A stretch of 64,000 bases of DNA from Halalkalicoccus sp. CG83. Its GTDB lineage: Archaea; Halobacteriota; Halobacteria; Halobacteriales; Halalkalicoccaceae. Numbering within the stretch: position 1 is the first letter of the stretch; every line of letters begins with the position of its first letter. The stretch spans positions 1,054,001 to 1,118,000 of the forward strand of contig NZ_JAZDDH010000001.1 in assembly GCF_037081715.1 (NCBI RefSeq), in the 5' to 3' direction. The translations under genes were made by a program, and so were the position numbers. Below are positions 42,559 through 52,001 of the stretch, one piece after another. The notes under the pieces were generated by a model that saw only the letters and a program-made list of their open reading frames with translations, ran no database searches and was not told the origin of the DNA.

Positions 42559-43400
42559 GCGAAGAACTCGAGCAGTCGATCGTTCACCGCGGCGGGACGC
42601 TCGCGGGGGACCAGGTGACCGCAGTTCTCGAGGAGCAGCGATTCGCCGTCCGCGATCCGAGCGGCGCGTTCGGACCACTCGGCCGGGAACACCTCGTCCT
42701 CGGTGCCGTGAACGAACAGGGTCGGCATCTCGAGCCCCTCCAGCCGGTCGGTGTAGTCCGTTCGGAAGCCCCTCACACCGACCTCGTTTCGTCGCCAGCT
42801 CCGGTAGCCGCGCCCGGCGTTCGGGAGCCGCGCGAGCTCCTGGACCTGCTCGACGAGTTCGTCGTCGATGCTCGCGGAGTCGGCCGCGAGCGCCGCGAGC
42901 CCGGCTCTCGTCACCGCACGACTGCGCGCGAGCAGTGCGACCGAGAGCCGGTTGGTGGCTCCCTGACGCGAGATGAGGTAGGTGAGCTTCCCGTTCGGGA
43001 GGTCCCGGCCGAGGCCGTGGCTCGCGACGGTCGCGAGCCGTGACACCCGATCGGGTGATCGGAGCGCGAGGCCGATCCCGATCCCCCCGCCCATCGAGAC
43101 GCCCGCCACGCGCGCCCGGTCGAGATCGACCGCGTCCATGAACCCCTCGACCATCGTGACGTGGCGTTCGGTGGTGTAGGGGACGTCGGGCGCGTCGCTG
43201 TAGCCGTAGCCGAGCAGGTCGGGGACGAACACCCGGTGGCGTTCGGCGAGCGGTTCGATCGCCTCCCCCCAGATGACGTGGGCGGCGTCGATCTGCCCGC
43301 CGTGGAGCAGGAGCACCGGCGATCCGCTCTCGCCCGCGCGCAGATATCGAAGTTCGTGCCCGTCGACCTCGATCCGTCGTCGCTCGGTCGGGTCGGTCAT
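42555..43400 (-). CDS. alpha/beta hydrolase
   Basis: A 281-residue alpha/beta hydrolase. Motifs: LLLHGGQIDAAHVIWGEA (oxyanion), PDLLGYGYSDAP, nucleophile elbow GVSMGGGIG, Asp in VHGTEDEVFP and His in NCGHLVPRERP. Close to meta-cleavage-type or epoxide-hydrolase-like families, but substrate is not predictable. It is the only gene on this strand between cbf5 and tRNA-Pro. Confidence 0.9.
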   Translation of the reverse strand: MTDPTERRRIEVDGHELRYLRAGESGSPVLLLHGGQIDAAHVIWGEAIEPLAERHRVFVPDLLGYGYSDAPDVPYTTERHVTMVEGFMDAVDLDRARVAGVSMGGGIGIGLALRSPDRVSRLATVASHGLGRDLPNGKLTYLISRQGATNRLSVALLARSRAVTRAGLAALAADSASIDDELVEQVQELARLPNAGRGYRSWRRNEVGVRGFRTDYTDRLEGLEMPTLFVHGTEDEVFPAEWSERAARIADGESLLLENCGHLVPRERPAAVNDRLLEFFA

Positions 43401-43462
43401 GTCTCCGACTAGCTGGCCCGACGGTTAGTTCGTTTCCCCGGCGTGCGAGACGGGAAGCGAAG

Positions 43463-43476
43463 CGCTTAATTAAGCG
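43463..43476 (+). promoter_or_regulatory. palindromic TATA element of tRNA-Pro
   Basis: CGCTTAATTAAGCG is a perfect 14-bp palindrome centred about 27 bp before the first base of the tRNA, where the TATA box of an archaeal stable-RNA gene should be. Confidence 0.6.
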
Positions 43477-43496
43477 ACTCCCCTCGTCCAGAACAC

Positions 43497-43567
43497 GGGA
43501 CCGTGGGGTAGTGGTATCCTCTGCCGATGGGGTCGGTAGGACCTGAGTTCGACTCTCAGCGGTCCCA
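43497..43567 (+). tRNA. tRNA-Pro (anticodon GGG)
   Basis: A 71-nt cloverleaf with acceptor stem GGGACCG/CGGTCCC and discriminator A. The D arm contains GTAGTGGTATCC. The anticodon stem TGCCG/CGGTA encloses loop ATGGGGT (anticodon GGG, with G37 as usual for tRNA-Pro). The T arm is CTGAG-TTCGACT-CTCAG. No intron or CCA. Its 3' end is copied 150 bp downstream. Confidence 0.93.
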
Positions 43568-43698
43568 CTGATCGCGCGGCGCACTTTCGTTCCGCGCCGA
43601 TCCGTTACGAACGACGAGCGTCGCCTCGACGCGGAGCGGCCGATGTCGGCCGAGCGAAGCGAGGCCGAAGCTCGTCGTGAGCGGAGCGAAACGACGGT

Positions 43699-43720
43699 GT
43701 TCGACTCTCGGCGGTCCCAC
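43699..43720 (+). repeat. copy of the tRNA-Pro 3' end (att-like)
   Basis: GTTCGACTCTCGGCGGTCCC and the following AC match the tRNA-Pro 3' end (43547-43568) at 21 of 22 positions. The interval of 130 bp contains no gene. A direct repeat of a tRNA end is the hallmark of integration by a tyrosine-recombinase element, so this may be an empty or eroded attachment site. Confidence 0.65.
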
Positions 43721-43788
43721 CCCTTCGGGGCGACGCGAACGGAGGAGCACCCGCCGCGTTGATCGCCCCCTCGGCGGCCGACCGTCGT

Positions 43789-44817
43789 CTACCGGTCGGT
43801 CTTCGAGGGCTTGTTCAGTCTGATCCGGAACTCCGCCCCCTCCGAGCGGTCGGTATCGACGTCGATGTCGCCGTTGTAGCTCTTCACCACGGTGTCGGCG
43901 AAGAAGAGACTGATGCCGCTCCCGTGGTGGAGTTGGTCCAGTTCCTCGCGGCCGAAGATCAGGTCCGCCGTTCCCTCCGGCACGCCGGGGCCGTTGTCGG
44001 TCACGCGCACGACGACGTCCTCCTCGCGTTCCTCGACGTCGACGTCGACGATCGGCGAGTCCGCGTCGTTGTGGATCACGGCGTTCTCGAGGACGGCGCT
44101 GAAGACGGTTCTGAGCAGGTGGTCCGCCACGACGTGGATCTCGGGGAACGTCTCGAAGCGAAAGTGGGCGTCCTCGAACCGGTTGATCGCCTCGATGAGC
44201 GCCTCGTGTAACACCTGGTCGAGCCGGACGGGTCGGTTGTCGAGCTCGTGGGCCTGCTCGAGGAGCGCCCCCAGGTTCCGGGCTCGCTCGCTTCTGTTGA
44301 TCACGCGGGACAGGGCCACCTCCACCTGCTCGAGAGCGTCGGAGACGTCCTCGTCGTCAGCCTGCGACTGTGCGTTCTGGAGGTGGCCGTACGCCACGTT
44401 CAGGTCGTTTCGCAGGTCGTGTCGTAGCAGGCGATTCAGGACGTCCATCGCGTTCTCGTAGCGACGCTGTCTGGTCGTGTCGATGAACACCGCCACGTAG
44501 CCCTTCGTCTCCCCGTCCAGCACCACGGGGGCGACGGAGCCCTGGCCGAACACGGTGTCTCCCCCCTTCGTCCGGAGCTCGAAGTCCCCGCTCCACGGCT
44601 CGTCGTCGAGGATGGTCTCGACGATCTCGGCGTAGATCTCCTCGTCCTCCGAAATGAGGGTCGCCGACTGTCCGACGAACTCCTCGTACTCGTAGCCCGT
44701 GAACGCCAGGCCCGCCTCGTTTACGTCCCGAATCACGAGCCCGGTGTCGGTGATGAGCGCCGGGGTGTCGATGCTCCGGAAGGCGCTCTCGTACACCCGG
44801 ACGTCGAAGCCGGTCAT
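43789..44817 (-). CDS. PAS-domain sensor histidine kinase
   Basis: A 342-residue cytoplasmic kinase. A PAS sensor domain fills residues 10-120 (ESAFRSIDTPALITD, FVAVFIDTTRQ-like end). A HisKA-type dimerisation helix follows, with LLRHDLRNDL and phospho-acceptor His133. The HATPase domain (about 210-335) has ENAVIHND (N box), TDNGPGVP (G1) and GSGISLFFAD (G2). No membrane helix and no response regulator nearby, so signal and output are unknown. It follows an unknown protein by 6 bp in one transcript. Confidence 0.93.
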   Translation of the reverse strand: MTGFDVRVYESAFRSIDTPALITDTGLVIRDVNEAGLAFTGYEYEEFVGQSATLISEDEEIYAEIVETILDDEPWSGDFELRTKGGDTVFGQGSVAPVVLDGETKGYVAVFIDTTRQRRYENAMDVLNRLLRHDLRNDLNVAYGHLQNAQSQADDEDVSDALEQVEVALSRVINRSERARNLGALLEQAHELDNRPVRLDQVLHEALIEAINRFEDAHFRFETFPEIHVVADHLLRTVFSAVLENAVIHNDADSPIVDVDVEEREEDVVVRVTDNGPGVPEGTADLIFGREELDQLHHGSGISLFFADTVVKSYNGDIDVDTDRSEGAEFRIRLNKPSKTDR

Positions 44818-44823
44818 GGTCGT

Positions 44824-45555
44824 TCACTCATTCGATCGAAGCCCGAAGACCTCCCGGTAGTACTCCGCGACGAGTTCGATCGCCTCGCGGAGGTCGTTCG
44901 ACTCGTTCCGGTGGCTCCAGCCGTCGTGAATCCTCACGCCGTCGACGAACCGGGCACCCGTCCGCTCGACGACCTCGTTCGGCGGGTCCTCGACCATCGC
45001 CCGTAGTTTGTACTCGTGTGCCTCGAGCGCGAGCTCCTCCCAGTACTCGTCGAGCTGTCCGTGGAGCAGCCAGAACTCCGTCTGTCTCTCGGCGTAGCGC
45101 TCGTCGATCCCCGTTCGCTCGCAGGCCTCCCGGAGGTAGGTCTTGACGAGTCCCCACCGGACGTCGGCCGCGGGGTTCGACCCGTACGACGCGCTCGGGT
45201 CGCTCACCAGCACGTCGCCGAGATCGGACCTGGCCTCGCGCCGCAACAGCTCCCAGTTCTCGATCTCGTCCTGGACGAACAACGCCCGCATGAACGACTC
45301 GCCGGCCCGGCGCGCTCGACGCCGATCGACGTGGGGGAACTCCACCTCGTAGGTGGTCGCCATCCGGTCGAGCGCCCTCGCCCCGGCGGCCGCCGCCTCC
45401 TGGGGCTTTCCGAGTAGGAGACACCCTTCCCGCTCGTCCTGTAGGTAGTACGCCTCGAGCAGCGTACGGGCGGTGGCCGTCGGCCCCAGGTCGGACCGGT
45501 CCGCGTCGAGCGTGTCCGCTTCGGACGACGAACCGGTTTCGCGAAGCGTTCTCAT
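44824..45555 (-). CDS. unknown protein co-transcribed with the histidine kinase
   Basis: A 243-residue soluble, helix-rich acidic protein. Features include TARTLLEAYYLQDEREGCLL, a helical core with FVQDEIENWELLRREAR, and LREACERTGIDERYAERQTE. No catalytic motif or known domain is visible. Its ATG (45555) lies 20-25 bp downstream of an AT-rich TATA-like AATAAAATTTG, and the kinase begins 6 bp after its stop, so it probably acts in that signalling pathway. Confidence 0.72.
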   Translation of the reverse strand: MRTLRETGSSSEADTLDADRSDLGPTATARTLLEAYYLQDEREGCLLLGKPQEAAAAGARALDRMATTYEVEFPHVDRRRARRAGESFMRALFVQDEIENWELLRREARSDLGDVLVSDPSASYGSNPAADVRWGLVKTYLREACERTGIDERYAERQTEFWLLHGQLDEYWEELALEAHEYKLRAMVEDPPNEVVERTGARFVDGVRIHDGWSHRNESNDLREAIELVAEYYREVFGLRSNE

Positions 45556-45754
45556 GAATTGGACATTCAAATTTTATTCGATACTTGTCGCAAAAAGTGC
45601 ATCGGCCGAACGCGAGCACGAGCACCGTTCGACTCGGTACCCCGGACGTCCCCGGCCGCGAGGCGGGTCTCGAGCCCCGGTCGAGGTGCACGCGGAAGTT
45701 CCCCCGTCGAGTGGCCACGAGTCGTTTATAGCTCGAGCGGGCATAGACCGCTCC

Positions 45755-46660
45755 ATGACCCTCCCCTTCGTCTCCCGACGGCGCCTGCTGACGAGCATCG
45801 GGTCCGGAACGCTCGGTGCGCTCGCCGGCTGCATCGACGATAGCGGCGCCTCCGGCGGGACGGACGGCTCGAACGACACCGACGACGCGAACGACTCGAC
45901 GAACGAGTCGTCCGGACTCGATCGGGAGACGTACGCGATCATGGAGGGGACCGAGTACGAGACGGACGTTCACGTGCTCGATGCGGGCGCCGGTCCGACG
46001 GGGATGGTGCTGGGCGGGGTCCACGGGAACGAGGTCGGCGGGATCGAGGCGGCGCGCCTCGTCCCCGACTACGGACTCTCCGCGGGACGGCTGGTCGTGA
46101 TCCCCGAGGCGAACGCGCCGGCGGTCGAGACGCGCGAGCGCGAGGGCCCCGACGGCAACCTGAACCGCCAGTTCCCGGTCGGCGAGGAGCCGACCACCGA
46201 GATCGCCCGGGCGCTCTGGGACGAACTCGAGCGCCACGACCCCGACTGTCTGATCGACATGCACACCTCCCGGGGGGTCTATCGGCTCCACTCCGGATCG
46301 GTCGGCCAGGCGATCTTTCCCGCACGAACCGACGGCTCGGTCGAGGACGCCGAGGTCGCCGCCGAGTACGCGAACGGCTATCTGAAGGAGCGACTCGACG
46401 GCGACCTGGAGGGCTACGAGTTCGTCGTTATCGATCTCGAGGGCCAGGACGACATCGCCCAGAGCGACGAGGCCGACACGATGCTCGTTCACAAGGCCGG
46501 CGCCGACCTCGAAACGGTGGGCTGGATCACCGAGGTGACCTACCGCGGGCTCGACGTCGACGAGCAGCGTTTCCTCCACGATCGGCTGGCGGTCCGTCTG
46601 CTCGCGGAGAACGGGCTCGACGTCGAGAGCCCGCTCGACGACGGGCCCAACCCGCTGTAG
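45755..46660 (+). CDS. Tat lipoprotein of the succinylglutamate desuccinylase/aspartoacylase family
   Basis: A 301-residue exported protein. The signal SRRRLLTSIGSGTLGALAGC unites a twin-arginine motif and a lipobox Cys near residue 26, so it should be an anchored lipoprotein. A disordered Asp/Asn/Thr linker precedes the M14-like zinc core: GGVHGNEVGGIEAARL (zinc His and Glu), NRQFPVGEEPTTE, DCLIDMHTSRGVYRLHSG. Family members remove acyl groups from amino acids; location outside the cell suggests scavenging. It converges on the Gfo/Idh gene 2 bp away. Confidence 0.88.
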   Translation: MTLPFVSRRRLLTSIGSGTLGALAGCIDDSGASGGTDGSNDTDDANDSTNESSGLDRETYAIMEGTEYETDVHVLDAGAGPTGMVLGGVHGNEVGGIEAARLVPDYGLSAGRLVVIPEANAPAVETREREGPDGNLNRQFPVGEEPTTEIARALWDELERHDPDCLIDMHTSRGVYRLHSGSVGQAIFPARTDGSVEDAEVAAEYANGYLKERLDGDLEGYEFVVIDLEGQDDIAQSDEADTMLVHKAGADLETVGWITEVTYRGLDVDEQRFLHDRLAVRLLAENGLDVESPLDDGPNPL

Positions 46661-46662
46661 CG

Positions 46663-47736
46663 CTATAGCTCGATCCGCTCGCCGCGCTCGGCAGCCTCGT
46701 AGACCGCCTCGATCGCGCGGACGTCGCCGACACCGTGTTCGCCGCTCGGATCGGGCTCCGTCTCGGTCAACAGGCAGTGGGCGAAGTAGTCGAACTCCTC
46801 TCGCATCTGGTTTCGTTGATCGAAGGTGACGTGCGAGCGCGTTCCCTCGCGTTCGACGACGAGTTCCCGCGGTCGCCCGGGGAAGAAGATCCGATCGAGC
46901 AGGAGCTGCCCGTCGGTGCCGACGACGCGGAGGTGGCTCTCCTCGCACGCGCTGTGGCTCACCGATCCGGTGAGGAGGACGCCGTCCTCGAACTCGAACT
47001 CGAAGCTGGCGTGCTCGTCGACGCCCTCGAACTCCGGCTGGTCGCTCCGCGTGCGGCCGTACGCGGAGACGGGCTCGGCGTCGAGCAGGAACCGCGTCGT
47101 GTTGAGGGGATAGATCCCGATGTCGAGCATCGTCGTCCCGCCCGAGAGCTCGGGATCGAGGCGCCAGTGATCGGGGTCGTCGACGAAGCTCAGCATCTCG
47201 TCGGACATCCCGCCGTGGACGCTCACGGGCTCGCCGATCACCCCATCGCGGAGGAGTTCGCGCGCCCGCCGCGCGGCGGGGTCGGTCTGGACGCGGTAGG
47301 CGATCATCAGCGCGACGTCCTCCTCCTCACAGACCGCCGTCAGTCCGCGGGCGCGCTCGGTCGAGACCTCCATCGGCTTCTCACAGAGGACGTCCTTCCC
47401 CAGTTCGGCGGCCACACGGACGTGATCGAGGTGCATCGCGTTGGGCGTACAGACGTATACCGCGTCGTAGGCGTCTGCCGCCTCGCCCGCCACGAACTCC
47501 TCGTAGTCGATCGCGCGCTCGACGTCGGTCGCCTCCACCTCGCTCGGATCCGAGACGGAGCCGCTGACGGCGACGGTCGTCTCGCAGAAGTCGCTCCCCA
47601 CGACCGCGGGGATCGCCTCCTCGGTGGTCCACCAGCCCATCCCGACCATCGCGAAGCGAACCCGCTCGCTCCCGTCGGCGTCGATCTCCTGCCAGTCGCG
47701 CTCGGTGAACCCCTCGAGAAACGCGTCGATGGACAT
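46663..47736 (-). CDS. gfo6: Gfo/Idh/MocA oxidoreductase, xylose-dehydrogenase-like
   Basis: A 357-residue NAD(P)-dependent sugar dehydrogenase. It starts MSIDAFLEGFTERDWQEID and has the dinucleotide-binding VGMGWWTTEEAIPA, the catalytic-lysine motif VLCEKPMEVS and GGTTMLDIGIYPLNTTRFL. This N-terminus and length agree with haloarchaeal D-xylose 1-dehydrogenase (Gfo6/XacA), the first step of oxidative pentose degradation. No other xac gene is seen next to it. Assignment is by memory of the family, so the sugar specificity is a good guess only. Confidence 0.82.
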   Translation of the reverse strand: MSIDAFLEGFTERDWQEIDADGSERVRFAMVGMGWWTTEEAIPAVVGSDFCETTVAVSGSVSDPSEVEATDVERAIDYEEFVAGEAADAYDAVYVCTPNAMHLDHVRVAAELGKDVLCEKPMEVSTERARGLTAVCEEEDVALMIAYRVQTDPAARRARELLRDGVIGEPVSVHGGMSDEMLSFVDDPDHWRLDPELSGGTTMLDIGIYPLNTTRFLLDAEPVSAYGRTRSDQPEFEGVDEHASFEFEFEDGVLLTGSVSHSACEESHLRVVGTDGQLLLDRIFFPGRPRELVVEREGTRSHVTFDQRNQMREEFDYFAHCLLTETEPDPSGEHGVGDVRAIEAVYEAAERGERIEL

Positions 47737-47836
47737 CGATCCGGCGTTCGGCGGCCGCCCGCTTATATCTTCGTCGGCCGCGCCGAAACCCGTCGACGCG
47801 TTTCGAGGACGAGTCCATCGGGGTGGAGCCGACCGT

Positions 47837-49870
47837 CTACCGCAGCCGGAGGAACCGTCGATCGTCGTCGCGCTTCGCCCGTGCGGGGTAGACGACGATG
47901 AAGCTCCCCTCGAACAGCGTCGAGACGCTCTTGGGCAGCGTCTGGAGCTGCGGGTGCCACCCCAGGCTGCCGCGACGAGCGCTCATGCAGACCACGAGAT
48001 CGCTCGGAGAGAGCTCGTCGCGAAGCAGCGCGAGCAGCGCCTTCCAGTCGGCGACGCGCTCGAACGTCGCCGAGACCTCGGGCTCGATCCGGTCGAACAA
48101 CGGCTCGTAACGCTCGGGGTCGTCCTCGACGACGACGGCCCGCACCCGCGCGCCGGTGTGGCCGGCGACGACGCTCACGGCGTGGAGTGCCTCCGCGATG
48201 CCGGCGTTGGCGTCGATCCCGGGCGGGAGCAGGAGGACGATCCGGCGGGCGGTGTTGAGCGGATCGCGGACGCGCGAGACCAACACCAGCCGGTCGGTCC
48301 GCCGGAGTACCTGGTCGATCGTGTCGCCGAAGACGCGTTGGCGTCGCGAGCGCGCGCCGTCCCACCCGATCACCAGCGTCGTGATCCGGTTCTCGACGCT
48401 CGCGTTGACGATCCCCGAGGCGACGTTGTGGTTGATCCGCGTCTGCGTGTTCACCGGCACCTCCGCACCGGCGGCGTGCTCCGCCGACCGTTCGAGCGCT
48501 CGTTCCGCCCGCGCAACCCCGGCCTCCGCGTGCTCGCCGGGTCGGACGACGGTGAGCGCGCGGAGCGGCTCGACGGATCGTGGATCGCGGATCGCCAGCG
48601 CGAGGTCGACCAGCTTCTCGCGGTGCTCCGAGTCCGTCGAGAGCGGAATCAGGATCCGTTGGGGTGCGGCGTCGGGATCGTAGCCTCCGCGGTCGGTCGA
48701 GCGGGCGATCCCTCGCCCGGCGCGTTCGACGACGGCGGGGCTGACGAGGCTCGCGACGAGGATCATCAGCACGACGGCGTTGATCATCTCCTGATCGAAG
48801 CCGTCGATCCCGAGTTCGAACCCGATGAGGACGATCGCGAGCGCGGCGGCGGCCTGCCCGAGCGAGAGGCCGAACATCGAGAGCACCTGGTCGGTGCTGT
48901 AGCCGTAGAGCGCGCCGGTCAGCCAGGCGGCCGCGAGCTTCGTCGCCAGCACCGAGACGACGAGCACCGCCGTGATCACCAGCGTCCTCGGCCCGTCCGC
49001 GAGCGCACCCAGATCGACGAGCATCCCCACCGAGAGCAGGAAGAAGGGGATGAACAGCGCGTTGCCGACGAACTCGATGCGGTTCATCAACGGCCCGCTC
49101 TCGGGGATCAGCCGGTTCAACACGAGCCCCGCCAGGAAGGCGCCGACGATCGGCTCGACGCCCGCGACCTCCGCGAGGTACGCACAGACGAACAGCACCG
49201 CCATCACGAACAGGAACTCGAAGTAGCTCTCCTCGTCCAGCGTCCGGAAGAACCACTCGCCGAGACGGGGGACGATCACCCAGACGCCCGCGAAGAAGAG
49301 CGTCAGGCCGACGACGAGGCGAACCCAGAACGCGGCGTCGAGCGCGCCCTGTGCCGAGGCGGCGACTACCGCGAGCACCAGCAGCGCGAGCGTGTCCGTC
49401 AGGATGGTGCCCCCGATCGAGACCGTCACCGCCTCGTCGCCCACGATCCCCAACCTGTTGGCAACCGGGTAGGCCAACAGCGTATGCGAGGCGAAGATCG
49501 ACGCGAACAGCGCGGCGGACGGCACCGAGAGATCGAGCACCCAGACGCCGGCTACCATTCCCACGGCCTGCGGCACGACGAACGAGAGCAGCCCGAAGAC
49601 GGCGCTCCGGTCGGCCTTCGCGAAGAACTGATCGAGGTTGATCTCGAGGCCGGCGACGAACATTAGGTAGATCAGCCCGACCTGTCCGAGCAGCACGATC
49701 GTCTCGTCGCGCTCGAGAACGCCGAGCGCGTTGGGCCCGATCGCCGCGCCGACGAGGATGACCCCCACGATCCCGGGGAGCTCGTATCGCTGGAGGACGA
49801 GCGGCGCGACGAGGAAGACGATCATCGCGAGCCCGAAGATCAACACGGGATCGTGGACGGGCAGGGTCAT
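47837..49870 (-). CDS. CPA2-type cation:proton antiporter with USP-like C-terminal domains
   Basis: A 677-residue protein. Residues 1-385 form a Kef/CPA2 membrane domain of about 12 helices (ELPGIVGVILVGAAIGPNAL, VPQAVGMVAGVWVLDLSVPSAALFASIF). The cytosolic remainder contains two universal-stress-protein-like modules, starting near RILIPLSTDSEH and RRIVLLLPPG. Antiporters of this kind exchange Na+ or K+ for protons; the USP modules probably bind a nucleotide and regulate activity. No TrkA-N domain is present. Confidence 0.88.
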   Translation of the reverse strand: MTLPVHDPVLIFGLAMIVFLVAPLVLQRYELPGIVGVILVGAAIGPNALGVLERDETIVLLGQVGLIYLMFVAGLEINLDQFFAKADRSAVFGLLSFVVPQAVGMVAGVWVLDLSVPSAALFASIFASHTLLAYPVANRLGIVGDEAVTVSIGGTILTDTLALLVLAVVAASAQGALDAAFWVRLVVGLTLFFAGVWVIVPRLGEWFFRTLDEESYFEFLFVMAVLFVCAYLAEVAGVEPIVGAFLAGLVLNRLIPESGPLMNRIEFVGNALFIPFFLLSVGMLVDLGALADGPRTLVITAVLVVSVLATKLAAAWLTGALYGYSTDQVLSMFGLSLGQAAAALAIVLIGFELGIDGFDQEMINAVVLMILVASLVSPAVVERAGRGIARSTDRGGYDPDAAPQRILIPLSTDSEHREKLVDLALAIRDPRSVEPLRALTVVRPGEHAEAGVARAERALERSAEHAAGAEVPVNTQTRINHNVASGIVNASVENRITTLVIGWDGARSRRQRVFGDTIDQVLRRTDRLVLVSRVRDPLNTARRIVLLLPPGIDANAGIAEALHAVSVVAGHTGARVRAVVVEDDPERYEPLFDRIEPEVSATFERVADWKALLALLRDELSPSDLVVCMSARRGSLGWHPQLQTLPKSVSTLFEGSFIVVYPARAKRDDDRRFLRLR

Positions 49871-49962
49871 TGACGGTCTCGACGAGCCGGCGAAGCGACA
49901 TAAACGCCGCCGGTTTCGACGCCCGGCGACGGGTTGATGCCGGCGGCGTCCTACGCGTCGGC

Positions 49963-50124
49963 ATGGAAAAACGGTCGATCGCGATCAGCCTGTTCCTGCT
50001 CGGTCTCGGCTTCGTCGGCGTCGTCCACACCATCGCCGACGTCGCGTTCGGCACCGGTCTCTCGGGGATCGGAATAGTTCTCGCCGGGGTCGCGCTGATC
50101 GGGATCGTCCTGGTCAATCGGTGA
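49963..50124 (+). CDS. small membrane protein, 53 aa
   Basis: A short protein with two hydrophobic helices: EKRSIAISLFLLGLGFVGVV and LSGIGIVLAGVALIGIVLV. It starts at ATG 49963; the longer frame upstream is shadow. It is divergent from the antiporter gene, possibly sharing its regulatory region, and points towards ilvD. Function unknown. Confidence 0.6.
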   Translation: MEKRSIAISLFLLGLGFVGVVHTIADVAFGTGLSGIGIVLAGVALIGIVLVNR

Positions 50125-50154
50125 GGCGGGTTCGGCCCCGCCGCCACCGGCTTC

Positions 50155-51915
50155 TCACTGCTCGTTCGCCTCGCGCTTCACGCCGGGGTTGGTCACCGCG
50201 CCGTTGGCGGCCGAACCGAACGTGGCGCCGTACTTCGCGAGGACGCCGTTCTCGTACGCCGGCGACGGCGTCTCCCAGCGATCGCGCCGGGAATCGAGTT
50301 CCTCCTCGCTCAGGTCGACCGACAGGGTACGATCGGAGATGTCCACGGTGACGGTATCGCCCTCCTCGAGCAGCGCGATCGGACCGCCCGCCGCGGCCTC
50401 GGGCGCGACGTGGCCGATCATCGGACCCCGCGTGGCCCCTGAGAACCGCCCGTCGGTCAGCAGCGCCACGTCGTCCTCGTGGCCCTGGCCGACCACGGCG
50501 GCGGTGACGCCGAGCATCTCGCGCATGCCGGGCCCGCCGCGGGGCCCCTCGTTTCTGATGACGATCACGTCGCCCGACTCGATGTAGCCCTCCTGGACGT
50601 ACTTCATCGCCGCCTCCTCGCCCTCGAAGACGCGGGCGGGCCCCTCGTGGTGGAACTTGTCGTCGCCGGTGACCTTCAGGACCGCGCCGTCGGGCGCGAG
50701 GTTCCCGGTGAGGATCTTGATCGCGCCCTCCTCCTGGTAGGGCTCCTGGGTGGTGTAGATGAAGTCGGCGTCGACCGCCTCGTCGTCCGGGATCGCGCCC
50801 TCCTCCTCCAGGTGCGAGAGCTCCTCGGCAATCGTCCGTCCGGTGACGGTCATCGCGTCGCCGTGGACGTGGCCGGCCTCGAGCAGCCGTCGGATTACGA
50901 CGGGGACGCCGCCCTGGTCGTTGAGGTCCTTCATCACCCGCGTGCCGCCGGGCTGGAGGTTCGCGATCTTCGGCGTTCTCCTCGAAATTTCGTCGAACTC
51001 CTCGATCCCGAGGTCGACCCCCGCCTCGGCGGCCATCGCGAGCAGGTGGAGCACGGCGTTGGTCGAGCCGCCCATCGCCACCTGGACCGCGATGGCGTTC
51101 TCGAAGCTCTCCTTCGAGAGGATCTCCGAGGGGGTACGGTCGTTCTCGACGCAGTCGAGGGCGATCTCGCCGGCCTCGCGGGCGACCTCGTGGCGCTCGT
51201 CGCTCTCGGCGGGCGGACCGGCGCTTCCCAGCGGCGCGAGCCCGATCGCCTCGCTGATCGAGGCCATCGTGTTCGCGGTGAACATCCCGCCGCAGGAGCC
51301 TGCGCCGGGGCAGGCCTCGCGCTCGAGTTCGTCGAGTTCGTCCTCGCTCATCTCGCCGCTCGAGACCGCCCCGACGCCCTCGAAGACGTTCTGGATCGTC
51401 ACTTCCCTCCCTTGGTGCTCGCCGGGCATGATCGAGCCGCCGTAGAGGAACACCGACGGGAGGTCCGTTCGGATCGCGGCCATCATCATCCCGGGGAGGT
51501 TCTTATCACAGCCCGCGACCGTCACGAGGGCGTCCATCCGCTCGCCGAAGGCGACGAGTTCGACGCTGTCGGCGATCACCTCCCGCGAGATCAGGCTGGC
51601 CTTCATCCCCTCGGTCCCCATCGAGATCGCGTCGCTGATGGTGATCGTGCCGAACTCGATCGGCATCCCCTCGGCGTCGTCGATTCCCTCGATCGCGCTG
51701 TCCGCGACCTCGCCCAGGTGGACGTTACACGGCGTGACGTCCGCCGCCGGGTTGGCGACGCCGACCATCGGCGAGGCGAGGTCCTCGTCGTCGTAGCCCA
51801 TCGCGCGGAACATCGCGCGGTGGGGTGCGCGCTCGGTCCCCTCCGTCACCTCGCGACTCGGCAGCTCCTCCGGTTTCTCGCGCTCCCGGCGTTCCTGCTG
51901 TGGCGTGTTACTCAT
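50155..51915 (-). CDS. ilvD: dihydroxy-acid dehydratase
   Basis: IlvD makes the 2-keto acids of valine and isoleucine from dihydroxy acids. The 586-residue protein carries the iron-sulfur cysteine motifs [25 protein letters not shown] and [16 protein letters not shown]. The C-terminal region has GGPGMREML and [15 protein letters not shown]. Canonical length and motif order favour branched-chain synthesis over the related sugar-acid dehydratases, though the carbohydrate genes downstream keep that alternative open. No ilvBC genes are near. Confidence 0.94.
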   Translation of the reverse strand: MSNTPQQERREREKPEELPSREVTEGTERAPHRAMFRAMGYDDEDLASPMVGVANPAADVTPCNVHLGEVADSAIEGIDDAEGMPIEFGTITISDAISMGTEGMKASLISREVIADSVELVAFGERMDALVTVAGCDKNLPGMMMAAIRTDLPSVFLYGGSIMPGEHQGREVTIQNVFEGVGAVSSGEMSEDELDELEREACPGAGSCGGMFTANTMASISEAIGLAPLGSAGPPAESDERHEVAREAGEIALDCVENDRTPSEILSKESFENAIAVQVAMGGSTNAVLHLLAMAAEAGVDLGIEEFDEISRRTPKIANLQPGGTRVMKDLNDQGGVPVVIRRLLEAGHVHGDAMTVTGRTIAEELSHLEEEGAIPDDEAVDADFIYTTQEPYQEEGAIKILTGNLAPDGAVLKVTGDDKFHHEGPARVFEGEEAAMKYVQEGYIESGDVIVIRNEGPRGGPGMREMLGVTAAVVGQGHEDDVALLTDGRFSGATRGPMIGHVAPEAAAGGPIALLEEGDTVTVDISDRTLSVDLSEEELDSRRDRWETPSPAYENGVLAKYGATFGSAANGAVTNPGVKREANEQ

Positions 51916-52001
51916 ACTCGATCGGCCGGTTCGGAGGAATTAATACCTGCCGATAGCCCGACTCCGAGGCTCCCGGTTCCGGCGTCTCCGAACCCGGCCA
52001 C

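Noticed and set aside
41674-43584. 636-codon minus-strand frame antisense to cbf5 and crossing tRNA-Pro
   Set aside because: The real genes here are cbf5 on the plus strand and the hydrolase in another minus frame; this frame is Arg/Asp-rich shadow sequence.
44828-46948. 706-codon minus-strand frame
   Set aside because: Overlaps the kinase partner gene, the lipoprotein and the Gfo/Idh gene, all of which have clear motifs; this frame has none.
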